Shown here piece after piece: positions 12,928-25,024 of a stretch of 64,000 nucleotides of DNA. Source of the stretch: Boswellia sacra. Its lineage: Eukaryota > Streptophyta > Magnoliopsida > Sapindales > Burseraceae. Each line of letters opens with the position of its first letter. The first letter of the stretch is position 1. The notes below the pieces were generated by a model that was given only the letters and a program-made list of their open reading frames with translations, ran no database searches and had not been told where the DNA came from. Location of the stretch: assembly GCA_013180625.2 (NCBI GenBank), contig SNVD02015891.1:1-64000 (forward strand), in the 5' to 3' direction. The position numbers and the translations under genes were made by a program.

Positions 12928-13130
12928 AAGGGGGAATATATTTAGGGGGAGTAGTTAATTTGATTACATCTTTTTGATGATAACAAAAGGGGGAGAAATA
13001 GTTGAGTTGGATTGCTTATATTCATAACAAGTGCCATTCTTTTTGCTTATTGTTGATTTTATTTTCATTCTTGATTTTAGATTATATTTTAAAGCAATCA
13101 ATGGTTTGTCATCATCAAAAAGGGGGAGAT
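12928..13130 (+). promoter_or_regulatory. Multiple polypurine tracts before the 3' LTR
   Basis: AGGGGGA-type tracts occur at 12928-12935, 12944-12951, 12985-12996 and 13117-13130, the last directly abutting the 3' LTR. Only the last should prime plus-strand synthesis. Repeated tracts in this interval are a known Sirevirus hallmark. Confidence 0.85.
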
Positions 13131-15009
13131 TGTTAGCCCTAAGGCTACATGATAATTTTGATGATAACAATACACATTGATTAATTGAGATTTACTAACA
13201 TGTTTATTTATGTGCAAGAGTAAGATCATTGAAATAATTTTAAAATCAAGAAGAGGCTTATTAAAATGAAGTGTTGAAGCTAAGGAGAAGACTACATGTT
13301 AAAGGCACCAAAGTTTAAGAACAAGGATTGACTCAAGGAATGTGACACATGAGCAATGTTCAATCAATTGGTCATATATTTCTCTACAAATGTCCAAATG
13401 ATGTGATTCTTGAGCCTTTGGAAAGCTTACTCAATTTATAACATTCATATGTTTTAATGAAATTCAAATTTCAAGTGCAAGGTTGTCCAAATCATCATGC
13501 AATTTGAAAGACAAATGGAAGCAGCTGACATGAGCACTAAATACTCCTTTGGACATATCTTGAGCTAGAAAAATCAAAATGACTTGATTCTTACGGCATT
13601 GGAAAGATGACTTAATGAAGAACATTTCATATGTTTTAAAAAAATTCAAATTTCAAACAGATGGACGGCATAATTGACATGCAATTCGGTGGACTGACAC
13701 AGAGAAGAAAAATCAACTCACATGAGCACCGAATGGTGTTTTGGCCATATCTTAAGATAGAGATATCCAAATGCTTTGATTTTTAATGTTTTGGAAAGAT
13801 TATTCAAATATACAGATATTTTATGTTTTTAAGAAATTCAAATTCCAAACAGAAGGCTGACAGAATTATCATTCAATTTGGTGGACTGACACAAGAAAGA
13901 AAAATCAAGTCACATGAGCACCGAATGGTATTTTGGCCATATCTTGAGCTACAAATATCCAAATGACTTGATTCTTGATGAGTTGGAAATCTTATTCAAA
14001 CATGCAAATCTTTTATGTTTTGCACATTTTCAAATTTCAAATGAAACATTGGCAAAAATGGCAGACAAGATTACGGTTTTTATGGTGGGCAGAAAATTTG
14101 GAGTTAGTGTCTTCACTTGTTCAAATTCATCTCATTTGCCTATAAAAGGAGCCCTTCTCCCATGCATTCAGTAAGACAAGAAGTGCAAGACAAGCATTTT
14201 ATCAAGCAAGAAAAACAAGAGAAATATCAAGTGTAGAGAGCTTTTATATTCTTTATCTACTCTTTGAAGAGAGTTGTACTTTTGTTGTAAAAATTTACTT
14301 TGTTCTTGTATTGTGGTGAGAGTGAGATATTCTTGTAAAGGATAATAGTTATCCTTGAGATAACTCTTGTTGTGTGTTATCAAGAGTTGAAGGAAGTTTC
14401 CTTGGTGAGATTGTTCATCAAGAAGAACTTTTGGTGTGGTGTTATCAAGAGTTGAAGGAAGTTGCCTTGGTGAGGTTGTTCATCGAGAAGAACTCTTGGT
14501 GTGGTGTTATCAAGAGTTGAGGATAGTTGCCTTGGTGAGGTTGTTCATCAAAAAGAACTCTTGGGGTGGTGTTATCAAGGGTTGAAGAAAGTTGCCTTGG
14601 TGAGGTTGTTCATCAAGAAGAACTCTTGGTGTAGTGTTATCAAGGGTTGAAGGAAGTTGCCTTGGTGAGGTTGTTCATCAAGAAGAACTCTTGGTGTGGT
14701 GTTATCAAGAGTTAGAAGAAAAAGTCTTGGTGAGGTTGCTCATCAAGCAAGTTGTAAAGATTTCTACAACTTAGTGGAAAGCTTAGCTCGTGGAGCTAGG
14801 AGCCCGTGGACGTAGGCAAGGTTTGCCGAACCAAGTGATTGTTCTTTATTGCCATTCTCTTGATTGCCTTCTATTTTCATCTTCTTCACCTTTGTTCTTA
14901 AAAAAAGATTTAAATAATTTTGATCTTTCAAAAAAAGTTTTCTAAATCTGTTTTTATAAATAAAAACCCAATTCACCCCCCCATTTGGGTTGCCATACCT
15001 GGGTAAACA
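13131..15009 (+). repeat. Sirevirus 3' LTR
   Basis: TGTTAGCC to CA, 1879 bases. It differs from the 5' LTR mainly by two extra ~65-base units and by a deletion of roughly 50 bases near its 3' end (after CCAAGTGATTG at about 14835). Confidence 0.92.
14365..14755 (+). repeat. 65-bp minisatellite in the 3' LTR, about 6 units
   Basis: Same unit as at 7375-7630 with two more copies. The LTRs are identical at integration, so unit gain or loss happened afterwards or by unequal exchange. Confidence 0.85.
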
Positions 15010-17937
15010 GAAGGGTCCAAATGTGTGTTGATTACAGAGACTTGAACAAGGCCTCACTGAAGGATGACTTTCCTTTGCCTCACATTGATGTATTAATGGA
15101 TAGCACTACCACGAGTGTGATGGTCTCTTTTATAGATGGAATTTTTTGTTACAACCAGATAATGATGGCCAATGAAGACAAGATGAAAACAGCCTTCATC
15201 ATATAGTGGGGAACCTACTATTATAGGGTGATGCTCTTCGATTGAAGAATGAAGGGGGGACCTATCAACGAATGGTGATGACATTATTTCATGACATAAT
15301 ACATAAGGAGATAAAAGCTTATGTAGATAAGATGATCGTGAAATCTGAAACTCGAGATGGTCATTTTGAAGATTTAGACAGGTTCCTAGAAATGGTGAAG
15401 AAGTATAAGCTACGACTGAATTCGAAGAAATGTGTTTTTGAAGTCACCTTAGGGAAGCTATTGGGGTTTATAGTTGGCAAGAAAGGGATAAAGGTAAATA
15501 TAGAAAGGTGAAGGCAATTGTGGAAATACCATCGCCAAAGATCGAAAAAAAAGTTTGAGGGCTTCTCGAGAACGTCTAATACATCAATCAATTCATTGCC
15601 AAATTGATAACAATTTGTGCACCGATCCTTAAGCTCATAAAGAAAGATCAACCAGTGATGTGGAATGACCAGTGCCAAGAAGCATTTGAGAAGATTAAGA
15701 CGTATTTGTAGAATTTACCAATTTTGAGACCGCTAAAACCTAGCAAGAACCTCATTCGTTATTTGGTTCTTAAAGAGGAGGCCATTACTGTTATGCTGGC
15801 ACAAGAAGATGAGTACGGTGTAGAACATGCCATCTATTATCTTGGCAAGAAGTTGCTGCCATACAAGATGAAATACAGTTATGTGAAAAAAACATGCTTA
15901 GCCATGGTACAGCTCTCGAATAAGTTGAGGCACTACTATTAGTCTTATAAGATTAAGGCTATCTCGAAGAAAGACCCAATAAAGTATCTCTATGAAGCAC
16001 CATCATTGGTAGGGAAGTTGGCAAGATGACTTGTTCTTGTTAGAATTTGGCATTGAGTATGTCACCAAGAAGGCGGTAAAAGAAAGAGTAATAGTGGAAT
16101 TCTTGGCCACGAATCCGATCAAAGATAATGAACCATATGAGTTGGATTTTTCATATGGACACCTGGGGGTAATTTCAATACTAAGATGGAGAATATTCTT
16201 TGATGAAGCTATCAATAGGAATAGTATTGGAATATGAGTTATTCTAGTATCATCAACTGAATAAGTTATTCCCTTTGCCAGAAAGTTGGATTTCAAAGTC
16301 ACCAATAACATGGCTAAATATGAATCATGTACCTTTGGGCTAGAAATCGTGGCTACGATGGGCACTGATGAAATAGAAGTGTTGGAAGATTCGAAGCTAG
16401 TCATTTCTCAAGCCAATAAAGATTGGGATCTAAGGGAAGGTTGAAACCTTACCTCGAGCATATTAGAAGGTTGATTAGGACGTTTAAGCAATAGACCTTC
16501 ACCCATCTTCCTAGAAACGAGAATCAGATGGCTGACACTTTAACTTCTTTGACATCAATTTGGGTGAGTACTCAAGAGCTACTGGCAAGGCCAATAGTGA
16601 CATCACAAGTGTGCGGTCCTTGCTATATGGAACCACATGTAATAGCAACCAAAATGGATGAAAAGCCATGGTTCTATGATTTGAAAAGATACTTAAAAGA
16701 TAGGATTCTACTAGATCACGCTAATAAGAAAGACAGGACTATACTATAAAGGTTGGCCCAACTATTTACTTGTCATCAAGGAGAGATGTACAAGATAATG
16801 CCAGAAGGGATGCAATTGAGATGCGTTGATAAGAAAGAAGCTAGGAGGCTCATGAAGGAAATCTATAATGGTGTATGTGGGCCACTTATGAAAGGACTAA
16901 TGCTTGCTAATAAGATAATGAGACAAGGCTTTTACAAGTTAACCATGGAGATAGATTATGTCCAATTTGTGAAGAGGTGTCGCCAGTGCTAGATCAAGGG
17001 AAATTTGATTCAACAACTATTTTTGGAGCTACAAGGAATGACAGCACTATGACCCTTTGTTACATGGGGTATTGACATTATAGGCCAAATAAGGCTGTAA
17101 GCCTCTAATGGGCATCAATATGTGGTGGTGGTAATTGGCTACTTCACCAAGTGGATAGAAGCTTAGTCCTATAGTAAAATAGGGGTAAAACAGATAGCGA
17201 AGTTTATTGAAAAGAACATCATATGTACGTTTAGAGTGCTACATCATGTCATGACTGACAATGGAGTTCATTTTCAGGCTAAGACTAAGGCTTTGTTTGA
17301 AAAGTATAGGATTAAACATCATAAGTCGTCTCCATATCAGCCACAAGCAAACAGGGTAATAGAAGCGGCCAATAAGAACATTAAGAAGATGTTGGCCAAG
17401 ATGGTGCAGACATATAAGGATTGGACAGAGAAGTTATTGTTTGTGTTATGGTGTTAAAGAACAAAACGAGCATGACGCCTTTCTCGTTGGGGTATGGTTT
17501 AGAAGCGACTCTACCAAGTGAGATATAATTGAAATTAGCAAGGGTTCTGATAGAAGCAAAAATTCTTGAAGGGTAGTGGATTCACAATAGATGTGAATAG
17601 TTAGCCTTGATTGATGAGAACAGAATGACGGCCATATATCACATGTAATTGTACCAGAAACGAGTTGATCGAGCCTTTAATAAGAGAATATAGAGAAGAA
17701 AATTCAAAGAAGGGGAGTTGGTCGTTAAACAAGCTAGGCTAGTAGTGTTTGATGAGAGGAAAGTTCAAGCCCAATTGGGAGGGCCCATTCATTGTGAAGA
17801 AGGTCATGTCGGGTGGAGCCATCATCTTATCAGATATGGAAGGCAATGAGTTCATTGACCCAGCACATGGACAGGCTGAAGAAATACTATACATGAAAAA
17901 AATAGAAAAGGAAGAAAAGGAAGAAAAGAGAATGTGA
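15010..17937 (+). pseudogene. Tat-lineage gypsy pol (reverse transcriptase to integrase)
   Basis: Begins abruptly after the Sirevirus LTR, inside reverse transcriptase at V-D-Y-R-D-L-N-K-A-S. Then follow a catalytic box Y-V-D-K (Asp lost) near 15330, RNase H around 15724-16060 (Y-L-G-K-K-L-L-P-Y), and an H2C2 region near 16750-16990 where both His positions are changed. The integrase core at 17236-17457 has M-T-D-N-G-V-H-F and a Glu 34 residues later. The C-terminus W-E-G-P-F-I-V-K-K-V ends at 17937. Many stops and frameshifts. The dialect (K-D-D-F-P-L-P-H-I-D, Q-I-M-M-A) is Tat/Ogre-like. Three other Tat copies lie in this window. Confidence 0.87.
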
Positions 17938-18243
17938 GGAAAAATAATTAATCAGAAACCAAAAATGGCTAATTGATGACAAGAATTGTCTCATTATGCA
18001 CATATTGTTTGAAAAATAAATGATCATACTTTTATTAATGAAATGAAATTGTTTGGAAATAAATATGCTTTTACATATTATATTGCATGATAACAAAAGG
18101 AAAGAATCTAACATTTGAGCTAACAATGAAACTATCAATGTTGTCTCCACCTCTTCACTGTACTACGAATAGTTTCATTATATCGCTCGCGGCACTGTCT
18201 GGCTCGAATAGCAAGATTAAGAATAGAAGCCTAAAGGGTCACT
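17938..18243. other. Spacer between Tat integrase and LTR
   Basis: Noncoding. It shares the text ATTAATCAGAAACCAAAAAT (17949-17970) with the reverse complement of 31105-31130 at the same place in another Tat copy. The antisense gene and tandem repeats seen in other copies are missing, probably deleted. Confidence 0.55.
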
Positions 18244-19134
18244 ATATAAACTAAATTTTTGAGGCTTGATGAAGGAATGAAGATGAATGTCGAGCAAAAA
18301 AGACGCAAAATGCCCTTGGGGGCCAAGAAGGAAAAGTGAGAGGGAATTGATAAAACATCTCAAAAACTAGCATGTGAATTAAAAAATTTATAAAAATTAA
18401 TCTATGAGGACTCTGATGATGAATCATATGCCATTGCAAAGTTACAAATGTATAGTTTTAGTAGAAATTTACGAATCACAAATCGGAGTTGAATCCGAGA
18501 AGTTATGTGCGATCGAATGGGCAAAGGTCTAAAGGGACTACATTTAAGGATGGCAAAATAGGAAGGGGCCCAAGAGATAATGGCCAGCCGGCTATCTAGA
18601 ATAGCCGTCCGGCTATCCATAATAGGTGATATTCAACCGGTTGTCAAACAGCTGCTAGCTATTTGAAGATGGCCGCCCGATCGTTCATGGTGTATTTTTA
18701 AAAATTTTCATTATAAACCTCAATTTTCATTATAAACCAAATTTTGATAATTCTCTTCTTTCTCTTGAAGAAACGCTTGGGACTTCGAGAAGTCTTTTCT
18801 AGTTAAAATTTTGAGGCATTCTATTGCTCTAAACTCATAAATGGTACGTCTTGAGAGAATAATTATTTCCTCCCTCCTCCTTTTTTTTTTTTTTCTTGCT
18901 TAGAATTAAGCAGAATTAGTCTTATGTATGCTTAGAATAAGTATGATTAAGATTTAATTTTATACTTAGAAGCATGTTAGGGTTATCATGAATTGTTCTA
19001 ACTCTTATTTGTTTTTATGGATAAGCGTGTCAAGGTAAATCCACTATCCCTCATTCATTAGAAACATGTTTAGGAGTTTAGTTTCTTTGCAAATACCTAG
19101 AAACATGCCTATGAGCACATGTTTAGAATCATGC
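18244..19134 (+). repeat. Tat LTR, 5' part
   Basis: Matches the start of the Tat LTRs at 29165 and 50390: the GAGGCTTGATGAAGGAATGAAGATGAATGT-like opening, AAAATAGGAAGGG, and the TCTATTGCTCTAAAC and GGTACGTCTT blocks. It breaks off at about 19134, after AGAATCATGCC, and passes into tandem repeats. Confidence 0.8.
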
Positions 19135-19298
19135 CTTGCACATCGTGCTAACTAAAGAGCCTAATCCAAGCAGCTTGCATATCGTGCTGACTGAGGAGCC
19201 TAATTTGGGTGGGTTTTGCATGTCGTGCTAGTTGATGAGCTTGATCTGGGCAGTTTGCACATCGTGCTAAATTGAGGAGTTTTGCTTGGGTAGCTTGC
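19135..19298 (+). repeat. ~40-bp tandem repeat, left part
   Basis: About four diverged units of the form TTGCACATCGTGCTAACT-GAGGAGCCTAATC. The array continues after the inserted solo LTR at 20663. Confidence 0.75.
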
Positions 19299-20662
19299 TG
19301 ACACATCCGAAAAAGGATTGTCTCCCAAGTATAGGAGTGTCGAAGTAATAAAACCCGGTGAGACCGGGGTCGATCCACGCGGAAGGAGATTTTAGCGCTC
19401 AAATTATAAGCTAAGCAAATACGATATGATGATTCAAAGATATGAGAAGATAATATCAACAATGGATGAGAATAATTAAAATGCGCAAGTAAAAGGAATT
19501 AACACAATACAATTAAAGCTAAGGTTAGGGGATCCGCCCTTGATATTTCAAATAAGGATAATTAACCCATTTTAGTTATATGAATTATATTTGTTTCATT
19601 ACCAATATTTATACCACTTCTTGTAAATGGGTTCAAGCATCCAATGTGCCAATCACCATATGTCTACAACAAATCAAGGTTCCTAACTAGATTCGTGTCG
19701 GTAAGGAAGAACCATACATCATCTAGAAAGGATCCAAGCATTTGATGTGCCAAGGATTGTCGACAATGGATCAAGACCTCCACTTTACGAGTGGTGTCAA
19801 GATTGATTAAGAAATTAAATATAAATCATATTGAATAAACATTATAAGATTAAGATTATTAAGCACATATTAAGGGTTAGAGAATCCTTATTCTCATATC
19901 AAGGGTTTCACCCTTTCACCTTAGCAAAAGAGAAATTAGAAGAACATTATAATAGAAAGAAAATAAAATGCAAGAAAAAGGAAATTCATTAATAACATAA
20001 ACACACAAAACACAATACAAGATCCTAGCCAAAGCCAAAATGTTCCAGCCAAGGCCAAGATGCCCTAATGGGTCACAAGGCACCTCTATTTATAGATACA
20101 TCCAGGGGCAAACTTGTCAAATTACAAGGGCATAATTGTCAAATATTAGTTGTAAATATCTTTGACAATTGGGATCATTAGGCACTGACTTTGACCATCA
20201 ATTTTGACATCGAAATTTGTGAATTTTAATCACATGTCTTCATGAAAGTTGTAGATATTTCTCTCAGCTTTCTAGAACATATTGATTTGCACAATTTGGA
20301 TACGTATTTTGAGAGATACGGTCCAAATACTGAGGCCTGGTCAGACTGGGCCGAGACTGTAGATGGGTTCATTTCAAGCCCAATTTTGGTCCACTAAGAG
20401 CTCGAATTTGATGATGCTTGTGAAATGCAATCTTGTAGACAATTGAATCAGCTTTCCAAAACATTAATAATTGCACCATTCTGATCTATAAATAGAGAGT
20501 TATGCCCATTTTACCGAACCTGTAACAAAACCAAAATTAAGAGGAATTAATTCCAAAGATGCAAATGCTACAAATATGCTTAAGTTGAGGAATTTAATGA
20601 CACTATTAATGCAATATGATGAACTAAACTCTTATTAAACATGCATATTTAAGTGTTCATCA
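19299..20662 (-). mobile_element. Solo LTR of the Athila-like family
   Basis: TGACACATCC...GTTCATCA, the reverse complement of the LTR at 39442-40809, 1364 bases, flanked by the 5-base duplication CTTGC (19294-19298 and 20663-20667). An intact duplication with no internal sequence indicates LTR-LTR recombination of a complete insertion. It interrupts a tandem repeat unit. Confidence 0.92.
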
Positions 20663-21058
20663 CTTGCGCATCGTGCTAACTAAAAAGCCTCATCTAAGCA
20701 GCTTGCACATCGTGCTATTTCAATTAAGTCTCGTCAAGACTAACTTGCATATCATGCCGCTTCCATTTGGTATCATTGAGACTGACTTACACATCATGCT
20801 ACTTTGATCAGGTCTCATCGAGACTGACTTGCATATCGTGCTACTTCGATTGGGTCTCATCAAGGTTGACTTGCACATCATGTTACTTCGATTGAGTCTC
20901 ATCGAGACTAACTTGTGCATCATGCCATTTCAATTAGGTCTCATCGAGACTGACTTGCACATCGTGCTGCTTTGATTGGGTCTCATCGAGACTAACTTAC
21001 ACATCATGTCGCTTTAATTAGGTTTTATCGAGACTGACTTGCACATCATATAGCTACT
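20663..21058 (+). repeat. 42-bp tandem array
   Basis: After one ~40-base unit, 42-base units start at 20701, 20743, 20785, 20827, 20869, 20911, 20953 and 20995, with a partial unit at 21037. Each has ACTTGCACATCATGCT and ends GGTCTCATCGAGACTG; the CTCATCGAGA part is close to self-complementary. The apparent 14-residue periodic ORF on the minus strand is only a by-product. Confidence 0.9.
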
Positions 21059-22895
21059 GTAATTCCTCTAGGTGTTGAGCCCATTTCCTTTGCTGTTACC
21101 CCCAGTATTTCATACTGTATTATGATTCTACAAAGCTTGGTCACTTTTGGACTATGCTTCATTTTGGATCATGCTTCTTGCAAGAAAAGGATATATGATG
21201 CATGTATACATGCTCTATGCTGATGGTAACTATGTATACTTCTTGGGCTAGGCGATTCACAAGGGTGTGAACTAACTCTAGGCCAACTTCTTCTTTTTAT
21301 AAGAGGATACTGAGGATAACTTAACGATGAGCAGGGAGAGACTTTTGGTACTACAAACTCATGCAATAACTCTTCAAGTGCTTAAAACAATCTTCTAGCA
21401 AATAGTTAGTCTGCCTATTTCAGGTACTATTTCTTACGCTTCCTTCGAGATGTTTGAGATAATTTTATCTGTCATGGCTTTCAAGATGGTTGGGGCAATT
21501 CTTTGCAAACCCCATTCTTTTATTTTCTTAAGATGAATAGGCAATTCTTTGCCCCATAGCTTCTTTTCAGTTCTTAATATGAATGGGCAGTTCTTTACCC
21601 ACTGCATGAAGAGTTTAATACTATCTTACAGAATTTCTACAACTAGCTTTAATGGCATTATTTCTCCTTCTTTGTAGACATCCATGCTAGACGAAATGAT
21701 TAACTTCTTCCATATATCTTGCTTCTTCACTATTGGTGGTAAGGTTGCCTTCCTTGATACCAATGATGGGAACTACTGGCAGATTTTCTTCTTCTTAACA
21801 TGTTTTCAACACATCCAATAGCCTCCAACAACAAGTTGAAATGCTAAATGTGAGTTGTGGATCAATTTGATTCATATTTGAATTCTTCTAAGAATTTTCA
21901 AATTCGATAGCTCAAAGTTAATGCATTGACACCGTGATTGTTCACAATTTTGATTCTAATTAATTCTAGAATTACTTCATTCAAGATTCTTCTCGTGCGT
22001 GTGTATAGCCAATCATACTTCACTTGTTAAGACTTAGATAGCTTTATGAAAATAGAAACTAGTGATCAATCTCCAAAGATAGAAGGATTACCATAAGCTT
22101 ACTTTTCACACCACTCTCCACTAATGTAGGTTGATCACAACATCAAGGATCATAGGGCTTTATCAAGCTTGTAATGTCAGGCTTGGGTCAAGGTATGATA
22201 AGAAAATTATAAGGTTAACTCACTTATAGTCATACAACCATTCTAGGTTTTAATTGAGAGCATCAACTTATTTTCATCAGCATGTTTGTTTCAGTTTTGA
22301 ATGGCTACACCTCTAAACTTTGAGTATCCATCCACCACATTTGCCTTGCTTTCGATTTTGAGTGGCTACACCGCTAAACTTTACAAGCGATGGGATTAAA
22401 ACTTTTCTTTTCTTTTTCTTTTTTCTTTTTTCTTTTCTTTTTTTCTTTTTTTCTTTTTCTTGTTCTTGTTCAAACTCAAAATTGCACAAAACTTCTCAAA
22501 TTCCTTTCAATTTCCTGTAAGCATAGCTCTCAATACTTTTTTCTATATAATGTTCATATGCTATCAGTGAACGATACTATGTAAGAAAATTTTTTCTAGT
22601 GTTAGGCTAAATTTTGTGATTTGACAAAGAAAACGCTTGATTAGACTCGATAGGGTGCATTAGGGACAATAAAGAAAGCATAGGTTGGCTTGAAAGGCTA
22701 AATCGATCCAAAGAAAGCCTAAATCAATTCCTTAATGTTGTGAAGCCTAGGATTGTGCCTCGAGTGGTGATCAAACAGGTTCTATAGTCCTATAAGATCT
22801 CAACACTAAGCTTTATTCACATAAAGTTTCTCTAAGTGATATTAAGTTTCATATTCATGGCTATTTTACTCAAATGATTGAAGAATCAAAAATGA

Positions 22896-22943
22896 AACTT
22901 TTCTAGAAAAAAGAGTCAAGTATGCAAACAACACAATCTCATG
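22896..22943 (+). repeat. 48-bp direct repeat, copy 1
   Basis: AACTTTTCTAGAAAAAAGAG... is found again, identical by eye, at 23287-23334, 391 bases further on. The second copy ends exactly where homology to the Tat gag begins. Confidence 0.85.
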
Positions 22944-23286
22944 TATTACCAAAAATTTATTTCTAATGAGTATCATGACTTTATCAATGATCATCAAAAG
23001 AAACACAATTCACAAACATAATATTCTTAAAAAGAAGTAATTCAGAACATCATTATTCTTTCTCGAGTCAATGATTCTTCTATTATTAATGACGTCTTAT
23101 ATCTCATGTTGAAGGCAATGGCATTTGTTAGTGACATGGCAAGTTTGTTGGTGGAAATCACAATATCCATGATGCTTGTGGTTAGATGTTCGTGTGTTTT
23201 ATGGAGGATTTGGTGTCAAAGGGAAGTACACAAATTGGGCACGGAGCTCCTCAAATACTTTTGATAAGGGTCATCCCAATTGACTG

Positions 23287-23334
23287 AACTTTTCTAGAAA
23301 AAAGAGTCAAGTATGCAAACAACACAATCTCATG
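23287..23334 (+). repeat. 48-bp direct repeat, copy 2
   Basis: Second copy of 22896-22943, sitting at the breakpoint with the minus-strand Tat element. Confidence 0.85.
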
Positions 23335-24340
23335 CATACTAGATGTTCGCTAGTTTGGTCATATTGCCCTTGATTTCTTCTAGGGCAGTTGTTATTGCTT
23401 CTTTTCTGCCTGGCCTCCAAATCTTATATTTGGATGCCAAAATCATGTAAGTCTTCCAACGTTTTGATTGGAAAAACCACAAGCCTATCACTGATGAAGG
23501 CATGGGCTCCATTGATCACCATACGGATATGGTCCTTTTCTGCAAATATAGTGGTCATCTTGGCAGCTTTGGCACTTCAACAAACCAATTACTCTGAAAA
23601 AGTTTTATTAGGCTTTTGGCACGTTGTCTCCAAATCTCTCAAAGTTACCCCCAGTTAGGTGTTGTGGCGATATTGTTCTACGAATTGTTCGAATAGCTCT
23701 TCCCAATCTTTTTAGAGGGAAGATCATGGTGCTACACTATCGTATCGTTTTATAGGGATAGCATAAAGTGCTTCAAGATGTACTCCTTCGACAAAGGAGT
23801 GGTGGCCATGATAGTTGCATGCTATATTAAATGTGTCTTTGGATTGCCCTTTCTATTGAACTTGGGCAAGTCTGGTAGTCAAAACTTCAGAGGCAAATCA
23901 CTATCCCCAATGAGTAAGATGTCGTCTAGGTCTTCAACCCATTTTAACCCCTTCTTCTTTAAGAAGGATTTTCTCTACATCTTTGGGCAACTGCTTGACC
24001 GATTTAGGCTCTTCCTAATTAATTAGGCTTTTCCTCCTATCTATGCCTTGGCTAATCTCACCATTACCATTACCATTACCTTTGGGTGGCTGTTGGTTCA
24101 TATAGTTGCACATATTTTGGAGTGCTTCAATGAGTTGGGAAACTTGTTATTAGAGTGCCATCATATCAGCTCTTAATTGGGTCATTTCAGCATTGTTGTT
24201 ATTGGGTGCAACCATTTCTCAATTGCTTTTTCTCGCATTGTCAAACAACCACCTCATCTAACCCAAGCTACGATGACTACAAAGCAAACGTGTTAAAGCC
24301 ATGCATGCATGATATGATACATGCTCATACAAAGGCATAG
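23335..24340 (-). pseudogene. Tat gag remnant
   Basis: Minus-strand text matches the gag segments at 41400-42200 (plus) and 57300-58200 (minus). Examples are the stretches corresponding to plus-strand CTTTGGCACTTCAACAAACCA and GGCCATGATAGTTGCATGCTA. It is riddled with stops and cut at 23335. It belongs with the primer site and LTR at 25005-26857. Confidence 0.75.
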
Positions 24341-25004
24341 ACACACCTTCAACCTTCCAACCTTATCTTTCTCACACAAGTGAGGTCGAGTCTCTTTTCC
24401 TATGATTTTTGGCCTCATTCCTAAGTCTTCATCATAGGATGTGGGAATGCGAGATTCTCTAACCTTTTTTTAACAAACATGTTGATGTTGGATTCTCTAT
24501 GATTATCATAACATGGTTTTCTAAATGTCATGTTAACCTTAACTCATGGCACGTGTCCCTATTTTGTTTTTATGGGTGATTTAACATGTGGCATTTGTTC
24601 ATGATTCTATTAGGTTTGAGTTGATGTTATTCTAATCATTGGAAATTTACATCCATAGACAGGCATTTCAACATAGGTTTTGGATATTCATCCTATTGAA
24701 AATTTCTGGACTCGCCTACATGGGCTAGAGTCTCAAAGGTCCAATGGTCTGGACTCCTTCAAGCGAGAGATCCCCCATTGGGCTAGTATCTTTTTATACC
24801 AATTCAATGGTATATGCTCAAATGTGGTGACACCAACATGAGTTATCTAGGGGTCGAATGAAGCCAGAGACTTTTCATGCCAATGCCATACGACTAGTTT
24901 AGTCAGTTCATGCTGATTATGTGTAAAAGTGTAGTGATGCAAGGACTCAAAATATCAACATAAGGTATTAGATTTTAGTATCCCAAATGAAATCAACTTC
25001 TCTT
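24341..25004 (-). other. Tat untranslated leader
   Basis: Noncoding leader between primer site and gag; homologous text is at 40815-41300 (plus) and 58280-58919 (minus), for example the CATAACATGGTTTT block. No gene seen. Confidence 0.65.
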
Positions 25005-25023
25005 ATTTCAAGTGGAGTTGTCA
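25005..25023 (-). other. Tat primer binding site, mutated
   Basis: On the minus strand TGACAACTCCACTTGAAAT, aligned with TGGTGACTCCACTAGGG at 58936-58920. This TGGCGACTCC type is usual in Tat/Ogre elements. Several bases have changed here. Confidence 0.6.
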
Positions 25024-25024
25024 C

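Larger units (their letters stand above)
6154..15009 (+). mobile_element. Sirevirus-type Ty1/copia element, full length but decayed
   Basis: Complete order: 5' LTR, tRNA-Met primer site, gag, protease, integrase, reverse transcriptase/RNase H, polypurine tracts, 3' LTR. Sirevirus features are the long coiled-coil gag with two zinc knuckles and the run of several AGGGGGAG-like purine tracts before the 3' LTR. About the first 240 bases of the two LTRs look identical, so insertion is not ancient, yet the genes carry many stops and frameshifts. The 5 bases before (AAATA) and after (GAAGG) do not match, and the flanks belong to two different gypsy families. This copy is therefore not sitting in a simple insertion site. 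Confidence 0.9.
21059..23334. other. Unassigned region, probably old repeat DNA
   Basis: No convincing coding region. Contents noted: a CT-rich run at 22400-22462; two similar stretches at about 22300 and 22365, both containing GTGGCTACACC or ATGGCTACACC followed by TCTAAACTTT or GCTAAACTTT; and a 48-base direct repeat (22896-22943 and 23287-23334). The right end abuts a Tat gag. Confidence 0.5.

Noticed and set aside
20720..20923. Periodic minus-strand ORF with 14-residue repeats
   Set aside because: It arises because the 42-base DNA unit is divisible by three; no start, no conservation.
22390..22584. Phe-rich 64-codon ORF looking like a signal or membrane peptide
   Set aside because: It is translation of a CT-rich low-complexity run.
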